Part shown: piece by piece, positions 18,507 through 27,070 of the stretch
Numbering within the stretch: position 1 is the first letter of the stretch
Layout: each line of letters starts with the position of its first letter
Assembly (NCBI RefSeq): GCF_030077735.1
Contig: NZ_JASJEU010000019.1
Span: 81,146 to 145,145 of the forward strand
Length of the DNA stretch: 64,000 nucleotides
Reading direction: 5' to 3'
Source of the DNA: Gordonibacter faecis
GTDB lineage: Bacteria > Actinomycetota > Coriobacteriia > Coriobacteriales > Eggerthellaceae
Translations under genes and position numbers: made by a program
Notes under the pieces: model-generated
Databases searched by the model: none
Told to the model about the DNA's origin: nothing
What the model saw: only the letters and a program-made list of their open reading frames with translations

Positions 18507-20744
18507 ATGGAAGAGCGAGACTATAAGTTCGTGAAGCACGAAAAGCCCTACACCTATCGCGAGGGTGATCTGACGGTGACGCGGGGGAGTGCTTGGTCGG
18601 GTCCGGGGTGCCACTTGGGTTGTGGCGTGCTGCTCTACACCGATGACGACGGTAAGCTGGTTAAGGTGGAAGGCGATCCGGAAAATCCGTTCAATGAGGG
18701 GCGCTTGTGCGTACGTTGCCTTGACCTGCCCGAAATGGTAAACAACCCCAAGCGTTTGACCTATCCCATGAAGCGTGCGAAGGAGGATCGCGGTCACGAT
18801 AAGTGGGAGCGCGTCAGCTGGGATGAGGCACTTCATCTTATTGCCGATGAACTCAACAAGGTGAAGAAGACCTATGGTCCTGAGTCGGTTATTTTCTCGT
18901 GTGGCACGGGGCGTGATATCGCACCGTATATCACGCGCTTGTGCTGGTCGTTTGGAAGTCCGAACTTCGTGAACATCTTCTCGGGCAATGCGTGCTATCT
19001 GCCGCGTGTGGCTGGCTGCATTGCCACGACTGGCGCGTTCTGGGTTGCCGACTGCGCCCAGCAGTTCCCTGACCGCTACGACAACCCTGAGTGGCAGCTT
19101 CCCGAGACCATGTTTATCTGGGGAAATTATCCGCTCATTGCGAACTCGGATGGTTTCTTTGGTCACTGGGTGGTTGATCTTATGAGACGTGGCATGAAAA
19201 TTGTCATGATCGACCCGAAGGTTACGTGGCTCTCTGCTAAGGCTGAGGTACATCTGCCCGTGAGGCCGGGTACTGATGCGGCCCTGGCGCTCTCAATGAT
19301 GAACGTCATTATCAACGAAGATCTGTATGATCATGATTTTGTTGATCGCTGGTGCTACGGATTCGAAGAATTGCGCGAACATGTGCAGTCATTCACGCCC
19401 GAATATGCTGAAACCACAACGTGGGTACCGGCCGATCGTATTCGCACTGCGGCGCGAATCCTTGCCGCAAGCAAGCCGGCCACGCTCCAGTGGGGTGTGG
19501 CGGTTGACATGACGAAGGAGGCGTTGCCGGCTGGTCAGGCTATCATGGCGCTCTTCCAAGTTACCGGAAACGTGGAAATACCTGGCGGTATTATCGTGCC
19601 GCCTGAGATTCTTAACTACGGCGGCGGTTGGGGCTTTGAACTTCTGGGCGATGAGCAGAACGAGAAACGCTTGGGTCTGGATAAGTACTCTCTGTTCCGT
19701 CTGGGCTTCCAGGCGGCGCATCCCAACACCACAATTGAGGCGATGAAGACGGGCAAGCCCTATCCCATTAAGGCAGCTTGGGTGCAAACGTCGAACTTCC
19801 TCGCGTGCATGTCGGCGAACTCCACGGATGTTGCTGAATGCTTCCGCAACCTCGACTTCGTGGCGGGTGCTGATCTGTTCATGACGCCGACAATTATGGC
19901 GTTCTATGACGTGGTGCTGCCTGCTTCCATGTTCCCTGAGCGCGATGGCGTGCGTCTGGGTGACGGCGCGCAGCGCGCTGAGGCCATCAATAAGGTGTGC
20001 CAGATCGGTGAATGCAAGTCCGATATGGAAATCAACCTGGCGTTGGGTAAACTGCTCGCACCCGAGGCGTGGCCGTGGGATAACGTGCAGGACATGTTTA
20101 CCGAGATGATAAAGACGTCTGGTATCACGTTCCCCGAGTTGCGCGAAGTGGCACCGGTGTACTTGCCCTTCGAGTACCGCCGACACGAGAAAGGCTTGCT
20201 GCGTCCTGACGGAAGTCCTGGCTTCTACACGGCAACGGGTCGTATTGAGCTGTGGTCGACGTACTATAGCAACGCCGGGCTCGATCCGCTGCCTGTGTTT
20301 GACGAACCATCACCTGGCCCGATTGCAACCCCGGAGCTTTTGGATGAGTACCCACTCGTGCTTTGCACGGGTGCGCGCCGCTGGCCGTTCTTCCATTCGG
20401 AACACCGCCAGGCAGAACGCCTTCTGGCCATGTATCCCGACCCGCTCATTGAAATTCATCCCGACACGTGCGCCCAGCTCGGTGTGTCTGACGGTGACTG
20501 GGTGTGGGTGGAAAACATGCTGGGACGCGCAAAGCGCCGCGTGAAGAAGACACCCATCTTTGATCCCCGCATCGTGGCGGCAGACCATGGCTGGTGGAAC
20601 CCTGAGGGTGACCCCGAGAATCTCTACGATATCAAGGAACTCTGCATTAACAACTTGATTCCTTGGGGCAACGGCAAGAGCGGCTTTGGCGGTAACTATA
20701 AGACAAACCTGTGCAAAGTTTATCCGGTGAAGGATGGTGAGTAG
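18507..20744 (+). CDS. Molybdopterin-dependent oxidoreductase, large subunit (locus A; catechol-dehydroxylase/transhydroxylase-like)
   Basis: 745 residues, DMSO-reductase family. The N-terminal cysteines 'PGCHLGCG' and 'LCVRC' may hold a [4Fe-4S] cluster. The Mo-bisPGD core follows, with 'GNACYLPR' (a candidate Mo-ligand region), 'GHWVVDLM', 'RPGTDAALAL' and a C-terminal molydopterin-binding domain ('LCTGARRWPFFHSEHRQ'). There is no Tat signal, so it is cytoplasmic. This subgroup in gut Eggerthellaceae contains catechol dehydroxylases and relatives of pyrogallol transhydroxylase. The substrate is not readable. The Fe-S partner follows after one base. The ATG has AGGAGGATGG upstream. Confidence 0.9.
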   Translation: MEERDYKFVKHEKPYTYREGDLTVTRGSAWSGPGCHLGCGVLLYTDDDGKLVKVEGDPENPFNEGRLCVRCLDLPEMVNNPKRLTYPMKRAKEDRGHDKWERVSWDEALHLIADELNKVKKTYGPESVIFSCGTGRDIAPYITRLCWSFGSPNFVNIFSGNACYLPRVAGCIATTGAFWVADCAQQFPDRYDNPEWQLPETMFIWGNYPLIANSDGFFGHWVVDLMRRGMKIVMIDPKVTWLSAKAEVHLPVRPGTDAALALSMMNVIINEDLYDHDFVDRWCYGFEELREHVQSFTPEYAETTTWVPADRIRTAARILAASKPATLQWGVAVDMTKEALPAGQAIMALFQVTGNVEIPGGIIVPPEILNYGGGWGFELLGDEQNEKRLGLDKYSLFRLGFQAAHPNTTIEAMKTGKPYPIKAAWVQTSNFLACMSANSTDVAECFRNLDFVAGADLFMTPTIMAFYDVVLPASMFPERDGVRLGDGAQRAEAINKVCQIGECKSDMEINLALGKLLAPEAWPWDNVQDMFTEMIKTSGITFPELREVAPVYLPFEYRRHEKGLLRPDGSPGFYTATGRIELWSTYYSNAGLDPLPVFDEPSPGPIATPELLDEYPLVLCTGARRWPFFHSEHRQAERLLAMYPDPLIEIHPDTCAQLGVSDGDWVWVENMLGRAKRRVKKTPIFDPRIVAADHGWWNPEGDPENLYDIKELCINNLIPWGNGKSGFGGNYKTNLCKVYPVKDGE

Positions 20745-20745
20745 C

Positions 20746-21087
20746 ATGGCGGAATATGGATTGCTCGTCGACTACGAGTGGTGCACGGGATGCCATTCCT
20801 GTGAAATGGCATGCGCGGTTGAGCATGCGTTTCCTGTGGGACAGTGCGGCGTGGTCGTGTGTGAGATAGGTCCGTGGAGCTACGGACCAGCGAATGACCG
20901 CTGGCAAGTAGGGTATCAGCCGGCGTTTAGCGATCAGTGCGACCTTTGTGCCGCTCGCACGGCTGTGGGTAAGCTTCCGGCCTGTGTACACCATTGCCAG
21001 GCGAAATGCTTGGAGTACGGTGAACTCACCGATTTGGCGCACAAGATTGGCAGCAAGTCCAAGCAGGCACTGGTTGCGCTCGCCTAA
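20746..21087 (+). CDS. 4Fe-4S ferredoxin-type small subunit (locus A)
   Basis: 113 residues of the DmsB/NrfC-type fold, reduced in size. Cysteines are grouped as 'CTGCHSCEMAC' (residues 13-23), 'CDLC' and 'CVHHCQAKC', enough for two [4Fe-4S] clusters. It shuttles electrons to or from the Mo enzyme encoded immediately upstream (stop and start separated by one base). Proteins with the same cysteine plan are partners in loci B and C. I chose the ATG at 20746. Its stop codon overlaps the next start as TAATG, which suggests translational coupling. Confidence 0.92.
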   Translation: MAEYGLLVDYEWCTGCHSCEMACAVEHAFPVGQCGVVVCEIGPWSYGPANDRWQVGYQPAFSDQCDLCAARTAVGKLPACVHHCQAKCLEYGELTDLAHKIGSKSKQALVALA

Positions 21088-21350
21088 TGGAGCAAGAACA
21101 TCGATATAAAGCAGTGTGGGAGGGCGGCAGTGAAATGAATGCCGCCGCCCCCACTGCTCCGAGTGACGTTACTGAGATCGCTGGATCCGTGGAAGGGGAA
21201 AGTGCGGATGTGGTGTCGGGCGCGACTGTTTGTGCACAGCTTGAGGCTGCGGGTCGCCAAGCGCTTGCGCGGGCAGGAATTGAGTGTGTTCCACCGCCCG
21301 GGATTACTCCGGCAGAGATGATAAACTATCCATGCGATCAGGCAAAATGA
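21087..21350 (+). CDS. 87-aa protein with a DxxSGAT flavinylation-like motif (locus A)
   Basis: A small soluble protein without signal or TM. Residues 41-47 read 'DVVSGAT', an exact match to the Dxx(S/T)GA(T) motif at which ApbE attaches FMN to a Thr in FMN_bind domains. The following helix ('CAQLEAAGRQALARAG') also resembles the last helix of such domains. The rest of the FMN_bind fold is absent. It starts in a TAATG overlap with the Fe-S gene; an inner ATG at 21135 behind GGGAGGG would keep the motif. A second 87-residue protein with similar motifs is in locus C (36176-36439). It may be a minimal flavin carrier or a remnant. Confidence 0.6.
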   Translation: MEQEHRYKAVWEGGSEMNAAAPTAPSDVTEIAGSVEGESADVVSGATVCAQLEAAGRQALARAGIECVPPPGITPAEMINYPCDQAK

Positions 21351-21435
21351 TGATTTGAGACATCATATTCTTCGGGCGCATCGCCTGTTGTGCGGTGCGC
21401 CCGCTTGGGGGGATTCTAGCTCGGAAGAGGGGGTG

Positions 21436-22980
21436 GTGCAGGTGGAGAAGCTTTCTGCAAAGGAGCGGATGCTTCGATTGCTGCACCGGTTGGCGGGCGG
21501 CCAAGCTGTGTCGTCCGATTCACTTGTACACGAGTTTTCTGTGTTGCCGGTTCTTGCGGTGTCGTGTTATTGGATTTGGCTCTACATAGCCTATTCGCTT
21601 GATGTGTTCGTAGTCCCTTTCGAAGATATCGTGCGCTTCGATATCCTTCAAAAGGGATTTGGCTTTCTAGGGGCAGCCCTGTTTATGATTGTTGTCGCGC
21701 GATTGCGCACGGCGACATTCTTCGAACGTACCCCCTTTCTTCCGCTCTTTGCCCTTGGTGCGGCTGCATCAATTGTGGTGGTATCGGCGCTTGCGCGGGC
21801 GGGGATTGTGGTAGCGGTGCCCGTAATTCTCCTGGTATGGCTGCTTATGGGAGCGGGTACCGCTGCGGCGTTCCTTCGTTTGTTTGACGGCTTGCAGGGG
21901 GCGGGCCAGGACCGGTTTTGTGCGATTAACTCGCTGGCGCTCCTGCTCTCAGGATTCTTCTATTTGCTGTTGCTTGGCTTGCAAGATGGTATACGGTTGG
22001 TGCTCACAATTTTTGTCGTGTGCTGCACTGCGTTTGCGCCACTCAGCACACCGGGATCTGGCGCGGCGTCTGGCAATGATGATGGCGTGAGTGCTGGAAA
22101 CGGGACAGGTGGTAAGCGAGAGGTGTCTGCTGGTGGGGTAAAGTCACCGCAAGCGCCCGCTGCAGCGGCCGTGAGTGCACTTCTCAGTTTTCGCGGAGAG
22201 TTGTTTTTGTTAAGCGTGGTCTTTGGCTTGGCTTACTGCTTGGGTATTTCGCTCAGCACGATGACGGGAAGTTTGGAGTTCATTTGGCTCTCCCTTTGTA
22301 TTCCGGGCATCTTCCTCATTTTGTACAGCGTGTTTTTGAAGAATCGTATGTCGGTGCGCGTACTGCTGACCTTCTTGTTTCCTATTGCAGCGTTCTTTTT
22401 GCTGCTCTTGCCGTTCAGCAATCCCTTCGGGCTCGTGTTGTGTTGCAGCTTGCTGGTGATGTGTTTCACTACGTATGACGTGCTTAATGTTGTGCGCTTG
22501 CGCAGCATTATTGCAGCAAATCGGCTGCCCCGTGCAAAATCGTGGGCAACGGGTCGTTATCCGCAGCTTGCAGGCTTGGTTATTGGCTGGACCATCGGGT
22601 ATGCGATGTTGCTTTCTGACGACGCGCTTAAAGGAGTACTGCCTGCTGTGTGCGTTGCGCTGGTGGTGGCGATTGTTGGCATGCTTACACGTTATGTATG
22701 GAAGTTCAGCGATGCGCCGACGGGAGTTTCCCAGGTATCAGAGGAAACCGTTGAGCAGGTTTACGATGCCATTGCGCTGCGCTATGGGCTCTCGCCCCGC
22801 GAGTGTGAGGTTATGGCGCTCTTGGTGCGCGGTTACAGCACCGAGCGCATTGGCAAAGATCTCAGTATTTCTTATCACACCGTAAAGACGCACGTGTACC
22901 ACATTTACCAAAAGGTGGGAGTTCACGCTCAGCAAGAACTTATCGATTTGGTGGAAGAACGGCTTCGTTTGATGCGGTAA
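21436..22980 (+). CDS. 12-TM membrane-bound LuxR-family regulator (locus A)
   Basis: About 514 residues. Roughly 12 hydrophobic helices span residues 30-440, interrupted by a polar Gly/Ser loop around 210-235. A LuxR/GerE HTH occupies the last 65 residues ('LSPRECEVMALLVRGYSTERIGKDLSISYHTVKTHVYHIYQK'). The family is typical of Eggerthellaceae, where such regulators sit next to the Mo enzymes they control and probably sense the substrate from within the membrane. The start is uncertain: GTG at 21433, 21436 or 21442 follows AAGAGGGGG. It is the last gene of locus A. Confidence 0.88.
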   Translation: MQVEKLSAKERMLRLLHRLAGGQAVSSDSLVHEFSVLPVLAVSCYWIWLYIAYSLDVFVVPFEDIVRFDILQKGFGFLGAALFMIVVARLRTATFFERTPFLPLFALGAAASIVVVSALARAGIVVAVPVILLVWLLMGAGTAAAFLRLFDGLQGAGQDRFCAINSLALLLSGFFYLLLLGLQDGIRLVLTIFVVCCTAFAPLSTPGSGAASGNDDGVSAGNGTGGKREVSAGGVKSPQAPAAAAVSALLSFRGELFLLSVVFGLAYCLGISLSTMTGSLEFIWLSLCIPGIFLILYSVFLKNRMSVRVLLTFLFPIAAFFLLLLPFSNPFGLVLCCSLLVMCFTTYDVLNVVRLRSIIAANRLPRAKSWATGRYPQLAGLVIGWTIGYAMLLSDDALKGVLPAVCVALVVAIVGMLTRYVWKFSDAPTGVSQVSEETVEQVYDAIALRYGLSPRECEVMALLVRGYSTERIGKDLSISYHTVKTHVYHIYQKVGVHAQQELIDLVEERLRLMR

Positions 22981-22998
22981 TGTTCTCCGCGCGCCCCT

Positions 22999-23027
22999 TT
23001 CCTAAAAAGGGTAGTTTGTGATATACT
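22999..23027 (+). promoter_or_regulatory. Possible sigma-70 promoter of rpoD
   Basis: TATACT at 23022-23027 fits a -10 box about 75 bases before the GTG start. The best -35 at 17-base spacing ('TTCCTA') is weak. Confidence 0.35.
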
Positions 23028-23101
23028 GCTCCGCTGTATCTTTGCGCCCGGTGCGTGTGCTGCAGCATGTCCGAGCGCATCTTGTTGGAAAGGAAGATCA
23101 C

Positions 23102-24325
23102 GTGGCCCAAGCCTCTAAAAGCAAAGCCTCTGAAAAAGACGCCAAGAACGTTGCGAAAGCCCCGATCGATACCGAAGAGATACTGGACGACGATGAAACG
23201 CTCGACGTCGAACCCGACGTGAGTGCCGCCGATACCCTCGACGAAGACAAGCTTGAAACGAGCCTCGATGAAGACGAGGACCTGCTTGAAGGCATTCCTG
23301 AAGAGGAGCTGAAAGCAACCGTTGAGGTGCAACTGCCGCGCGTTGGCAAGAGCAAGGCGCGCGTTGCACGCAAGCGCAGCGCCGATGCGGGCGTGACCAT
23401 GCTCACGGGCGACCCGGTGCGTATGTATTTGAAGGAGATCGGCAAGGTTCCGCTGCTGACCGCCGCTGAGGAAATTGACCTGGCCATGAAAATTGAGGCC
23501 GGTGTCGCCGCCACCGAGGAACTTGAGCGTGCCGAAGACGAAGGCATTGAGCTTGAGCGCCGCGAGAAGCGCCGCCTCGGCCGCATTGAACAGGTGGGCC
23601 TCGACGCCAAGCAGCAGCTCATTGAAGCGAACCTGCGTCTCGTGGTGTCCATCGCCAAGCGCTACGTGGGCCGCGGCATGCTGTTTTTGGACCTCATCCA
23701 GGAGGGAAACCTCGGTCTCATCCGTGCGGTAGAGAAGTTTGACTACACGAAGGGCTTCAAATTCTCCACGTATGCTACCTGGTGGATTCGCCAGGCCATC
23801 ACGCGCGCCATCGCTGACCAGGCTCGCACCATCCGTATTCCCGTGCATATGGTGGAAACCATCAACAAGTTGGTGCGCATTCAGCGCCAGTTGCTGCAAG
23901 AACTCGGCCGCGAACCTACGCCCGAGGAAATTGGCAAGGAGATGGGCCTGCCCGCCGAGCGCGTGCGCGAGATTCAGAAGATCTCGCAGGAGCCGGTGAG
24001 CTTGGAAACGCCCATCGGTGAAGAGGAAGACTCCCAGCTGGGAGACTTCATCGAGGACGACGCCGCCGTGGTGCCGCCCGATGCCGCCAGCTTCAGCATG
24101 CTGCAAGAGCAGCTGTCGAAGGTGCTCGATGGCCTTGCCGAGCGCGAGCGCAAGGTAATTAGCCTGCGCTTCGGTTTGGAAGACGGGCATCCTCGCACGC
24201 TTGAGGAAGTGGGACGCGAGTTTGGTGTCACGCGTGAACGCATTCGCCAGATTGAGAGCAAGACGCTGGCGAAGCTGCGCCACCCCTCGCGCTCTTCGAA
24301 GTTGAAGGATTATTTGGAGGACTAG
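23102..24325 (+). CDS. rpoD: Primary RNA polymerase sigma factor
   Basis: About 407 residues. An acidic, Asp/Glu-rich N-terminal extension (1-95) is followed by region 1.2 ('GDPVRMYLKEIGKVPLLT'), region 2 with the -10 recognition helix ('KGFKFSTYATWWIRQAITRA'), region 3 ('PTPEEIGKEMGLPAERVRE') and region 4 with the -35 HTH ('LEEVGREFGVTRERIRQIE'). This is the complete set of a group 1 sigma-70. The length resembles other actinobacterial housekeeping sigma factors. The GTG start is preceded by GGAAAGGAAG. A hairpin follows the stop. Confidence 0.95.
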   Translation: MAQASKSKASEKDAKNVAKAPIDTEEILDDDETLDVEPDVSAADTLDEDKLETSLDEDEDLLEGIPEEELKATVEVQLPRVGKSKARVARKRSADAGVTMLTGDPVRMYLKEIGKVPLLTAAEEIDLAMKIEAGVAATEELERAEDEGIELERREKRRLGRIEQVGLDAKQQLIEANLRLVVSIAKRYVGRGMLFLDLIQEGNLGLIRAVEKFDYTKGFKFSTYATWWIRQAITRAIADQARTIRIPVHMVETINKLVRIQRQLLQELGREPTPEEIGKEMGLPAERVREIQKISQEPVSLETPIGEEEDSQLGDFIEDDAAVVPPDAASFSMLQEQLSKVLDGLAERERKVISLRFGLEDGHPRTLEEVGREFGVTRERIRQIESKTLAKLRHPSRSSKLKDYLED

Positions 24326-24330
24326 CAGGT

Positions 24331-24356
24331 TTCGGCGGCTTACCAGCCGCCGAAAA
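24331..24356 (+). terminator. Hairpin after rpoD
   Basis: A perfect 10-base stem ('TTCGGCGGCT' with 'AGCCGCCGAA') and a 4-base loop begin 6 bases after the stop, followed by AATTCT. The U-tract is poor, so it is a moderate terminator. Confidence 0.6.
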
Positions 24357-24369
24357 TTCTCGACGCTGC

Positions 24370-24470
24370 GAAACCCCCTCGCACCGATCCTCGCCCCTTT
24401 TTCGCTTACCTTCGCGTACCTCAGTACGCTCAGCCGCGAAACGGGGCGATTATCGGTACGAGGGGGTTTC
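24370..24470. repeat. 101-base imperfect palindrome
   Basis: 28-base arms (24370-24397 and 24443-24470) match with 3 differences, and an inner hairpin 'GCGTAC..GTACGC' lies at about 24414-24429. It is an extragenic palindromic element of the same general sort as those at 1989 and 4903 but unrelated in sequence. It sits in the rpoD-rlmL gap. Confidence 0.7.
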
Positions 24471-24754
24471 TCGCTGACTGACTAGCGCCAACCGGGGAGA
24501 AACTTGTTCTACCTGTGAGTTTGACTTACTTGCGCCAACCAGCGTGTCTTTGGTTTAACCAGCGATACTTACTATGCTAACCCGCGCGTCGCTAAGTTCC
24601 ACCTGCGGCAAACTCACTCCGCTGATTGGCAGTAGCCTATTCCACCTGTGATTTTTACTGAGTTGTGCCAACCTGGCGCCCTCTTACCCTTCTCCTGTTT
24701 TATCCTTGCTCAGTGAATCAAACTTACTTCCCTTGATGATTGGAAATGTGCGCC
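24471..24754. other. Non-coding gap before rlmL
   Basis: Bases 24471-24754 hold no supported gene. The segment is relatively AT/pyrimidine-rich, with loosely repeated words such as 'GCGCCAACC' and 'TTCCACCTG.GA/GT' that may be a decayed repeat. A promoter for the methyltransferase gene must lie here, but none is clear. Confidence 0.4.
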
Positions 24755-27061
24755 ATGGATGCCTATAACCTTGAATTGTTTGCGAGTTGCCTTGCGGGGT
24801 TGGAGGGGGAGTTGGCTGAGGAACTCAAGCGGCTTGGCGTGCGCCGTGTGCGTCCGCTTGGCGGGGGCGTGGCGTTTTTCTGCGACGCGCGGCGGGCGCT
24901 GGCGGCGTGTTTGTGGTCGCGGTTGGCGTCGCGCATTTCGCTGGTGGTGGGGCGTGTGGATGCGGCGAGTGCCGATGCGCTGTATGACGGCGTGCGGGCG
25001 CTGCCGTGGGAAGAAGTTATTGCGCCCGGTGCGAGTATGGCGGTGCAGGCGCATGGTATGAACGCGGAACTGCGCAACACACGCTTCACAGCGCTCAAGG
25101 TGAAGGATGCGGTGTGCGATAGGCTGTGTGAGGTGCGCGGGCAGCGGCCTGACGTGGACGCGGCGTCGCCGGATGCGCTCGTGGATGTGCGGGTGCGCGA
25201 GGGGCGCGCCACCGTGTCGCTCGACTTGGTGGGTGCGTCGCTCTACCGGCGCACCTATTTAACCCCCGATGATGGTGCTGAGGCGCCGCTTGAGTGTGCG
25301 CTGGCCGCAGGGCTGCTGGCGGTGGCTGGCTGGCGCGGCGAGGTGCGCGGCGATGCGGCGCTTGTTGACCCGGCATGCGGCGACGGTGCCGTGGTGGTGG
25401 AAGCCGCGGCGGTGGCATGTGACCTTGCACCAGGCCTTGCGCGCGATGCGTGGGGTTTCTTCGGCTGGGCGGGATTTGATGAGGACGTGTGGGTGGACGT
25501 GCTCGACGAGGCGGACGAGCGTTTCGAGCGCGGTTTAGCGGCGCAGCTGGGCGAAGGGGTTGCAGCCAGCTCGTCGGTGGCACCCGACCTTACACGCGTG
25601 CGCATTGCGGGCCTTTCTACCTCGTCGCCAGCTATTGCGCGGGCGCGCGGGCGCGCCAAGCGCATGGGCTTGCGTCAGGTGGTCAGCATCGAGCACGGAG
25701 GTGCGCAGGAGGCTTCTGCGCTCGTTGAGCGCACGGTGGCCGCCGCCAATGCCGCCAACGTCACGGGCACCGACACCGCAGCGCTCTGTCTGGTAGCCAG
25801 CGTGCTGGGTGCGCGCGAACAGGCTTCGGAAGCCAGCGCGCAAGCTCATGCTGCGGCCTTTGTTGCCGCTGCTCAAGCGGCGCCGGTTGGTTCGGCGTTT
25901 GCCGTGGCGGGTGGCCAGGCGGTGGAAGATCGCTTTGGCATTGCGCCCGCTCTTCGCACGGAACTGGGCCGTGATCGCGTGGCCGTTGAGGCGCTTGTGT
26001 TCGACAAGCAGCCCGCTCAGGCGGCCGTCGTGGTGGTTCCTGACCCAGCGGGTGGTGCGGAACATCGCGTGGAGGTGCTCGAACAGGGCTCAGACCAATT
26101 CGCCGCGCGCCTGTTCAAGGTGGCCAAAGAGCACCGCAAGTGGGCACGCCGCGAAGGGGTGGGGTGCTATCGCGTGTACGACGCCGACCTGCCCGAATAC
26201 GCGGTTGCCATCGACCTCTACACCGGTGCGGGTGATGCTGAGGGCAACCTCTACCTGCACATTGCCGAATATGCGCCGCCGTCGTCCGTCGACCCCGCGA
26301 AGGCGCGCCGCCGCTTCGATGACGTGCTGGCACTCGCGCCCGTTGCGCTGGGGGTTCGCCCTGACCACGTGTTTGCCAAAACGCGCCGGCGTGACAAGGG
26401 CGGCGCGCAGTACCGCGATGCCGGACGGCGCAGCTACGTCACACAGGTGCAGGAGGACGGCTTCCTGTTGGAGGTGGATCTGTCGGGGTACTTGGACACG
26501 GGGCTCTTCCTCGACCATCGCCTCACGCGCGCGCTCGTAGGACAGAAGGCGGCCGGCAAGCGCTTCCTCAACCTGTTTGCCTATACCGGCGCAGCCACGG
26601 TGCACGCCGCCGGTGGGGGAGCGCTCGAAACGTGTACGGTCGACCTGTCGCAGACCTACCTCGACTGGGCGCGCCGCAACATGGCCGCAAACGGCTTCGA
26701 AGGCCCGGCGCACGCGTTTGAGCGCGCCGACGTGCTCTCCTGGATCACCGAATGCCGTCGCTCGCCGCGCCGCTTCGACCTAATTTTTGTCGACCCGCCC
26801 ACGTTCTCCAACTCCAAAGCCATGGGCAGCCGCACGTGGGATGTACAGCGCGACCACGTGGAGCTGCTGATAGGCGTGTCCCGCCTGCTCACCGAGGGCG
26901 GCGAGGCCGTGTTCTCCTGCAACCTGCGCACCTTCAAGCCCGACGTCGACGCGCTTGCGAAATACGGCGTGTCCCTTGAGGACATCACCGCACAAACCAT
27001 CCCCCACGACTTCGAACGTAACCCCAAAATCCACCACTGTTACCTGGTGAAACGCGCATAA
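24755..27061 (+). CDS. rlmL: RlmKL-type bifunctional 23S rRNA methyltransferase with degenerate N-terminal methyltransferase
   Basis: About 768 residues laid out as RlmKL: THUMP domain (about 45-160), an N-terminal Rossmann methyltransferase ('LVDPACGDGAVVVEAA' as SAM motif I) and a C-terminal RlmK-type methyltransferase ('NLFAYTGAATVHAAG' as motif I and 'FVDPPTFSNSKAMG' as catalytic motif). In E. coli the halves make m2G2445 and m7G2069. Here the N-terminal domain lacks the NPPY catalytic motif expected before 'DTAALCLVASVLG'. The C-terminal domain looks intact. I chose the ATG at 24755; 24746 is possible. Confidence 0.88.
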   Translation: MDAYNLELFASCLAGLEGELAEELKRLGVRRVRPLGGGVAFFCDARRALAACLWSRLASRISLVVGRVDAASADALYDGVRALPWEEVIAPGASMAVQAHGMNAELRNTRFTALKVKDAVCDRLCEVRGQRPDVDAASPDALVDVRVREGRATVSLDLVGASLYRRTYLTPDDGAEAPLECALAAGLLAVAGWRGEVRGDAALVDPACGDGAVVVEAAAVACDLAPGLARDAWGFFGWAGFDEDVWVDVLDEADERFERGLAAQLGEGVAASSSVAPDLTRVRIAGLSTSSPAIARARGRAKRMGLRQVVSIEHGGAQEASALVERTVAAANAANVTGTDTAALCLVASVLGAREQASEASAQAHAAAFVAAAQAAPVGSAFAVAGGQAVEDRFGIAPALRTELGRDRVAVEALVFDKQPAQAAVVVVPDPAGGAEHRVEVLEQGSDQFAARLFKVAKEHRKWARREGVGCYRVYDADLPEYAVAIDLYTGAGDAEGNLYLHIAEYAPPSSVDPAKARRRFDDVLALAPVALGVRPDHVFAKTRRRDKGGAQYRDAGRRSYVTQVQEDGFLLEVDLSGYLDTGLFLDHRLTRALVGQKAAGKRFLNLFAYTGAATVHAAGGGALETCTVDLSQTYLDWARRNMAANGFEGPAHAFERADVLSWITECRRSPRRFDLIFVDPPTFSNSKAMGSRTWDVQRDHVELLIGVSRLLTEGGEAVFSCNLRTFKPDVDALAKYGVSLEDITAQTIPHDFERNPKIHHCYLVKRA

Positions 27062-27070
27062 TAAAGATGG

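Noticed and set aside
21087..21350. A full FMN_bind domain protein
   Set aside because: Only the motif and the last helix are visible; the beta sheet of the domain is absent, so I call it motif-bearing only.
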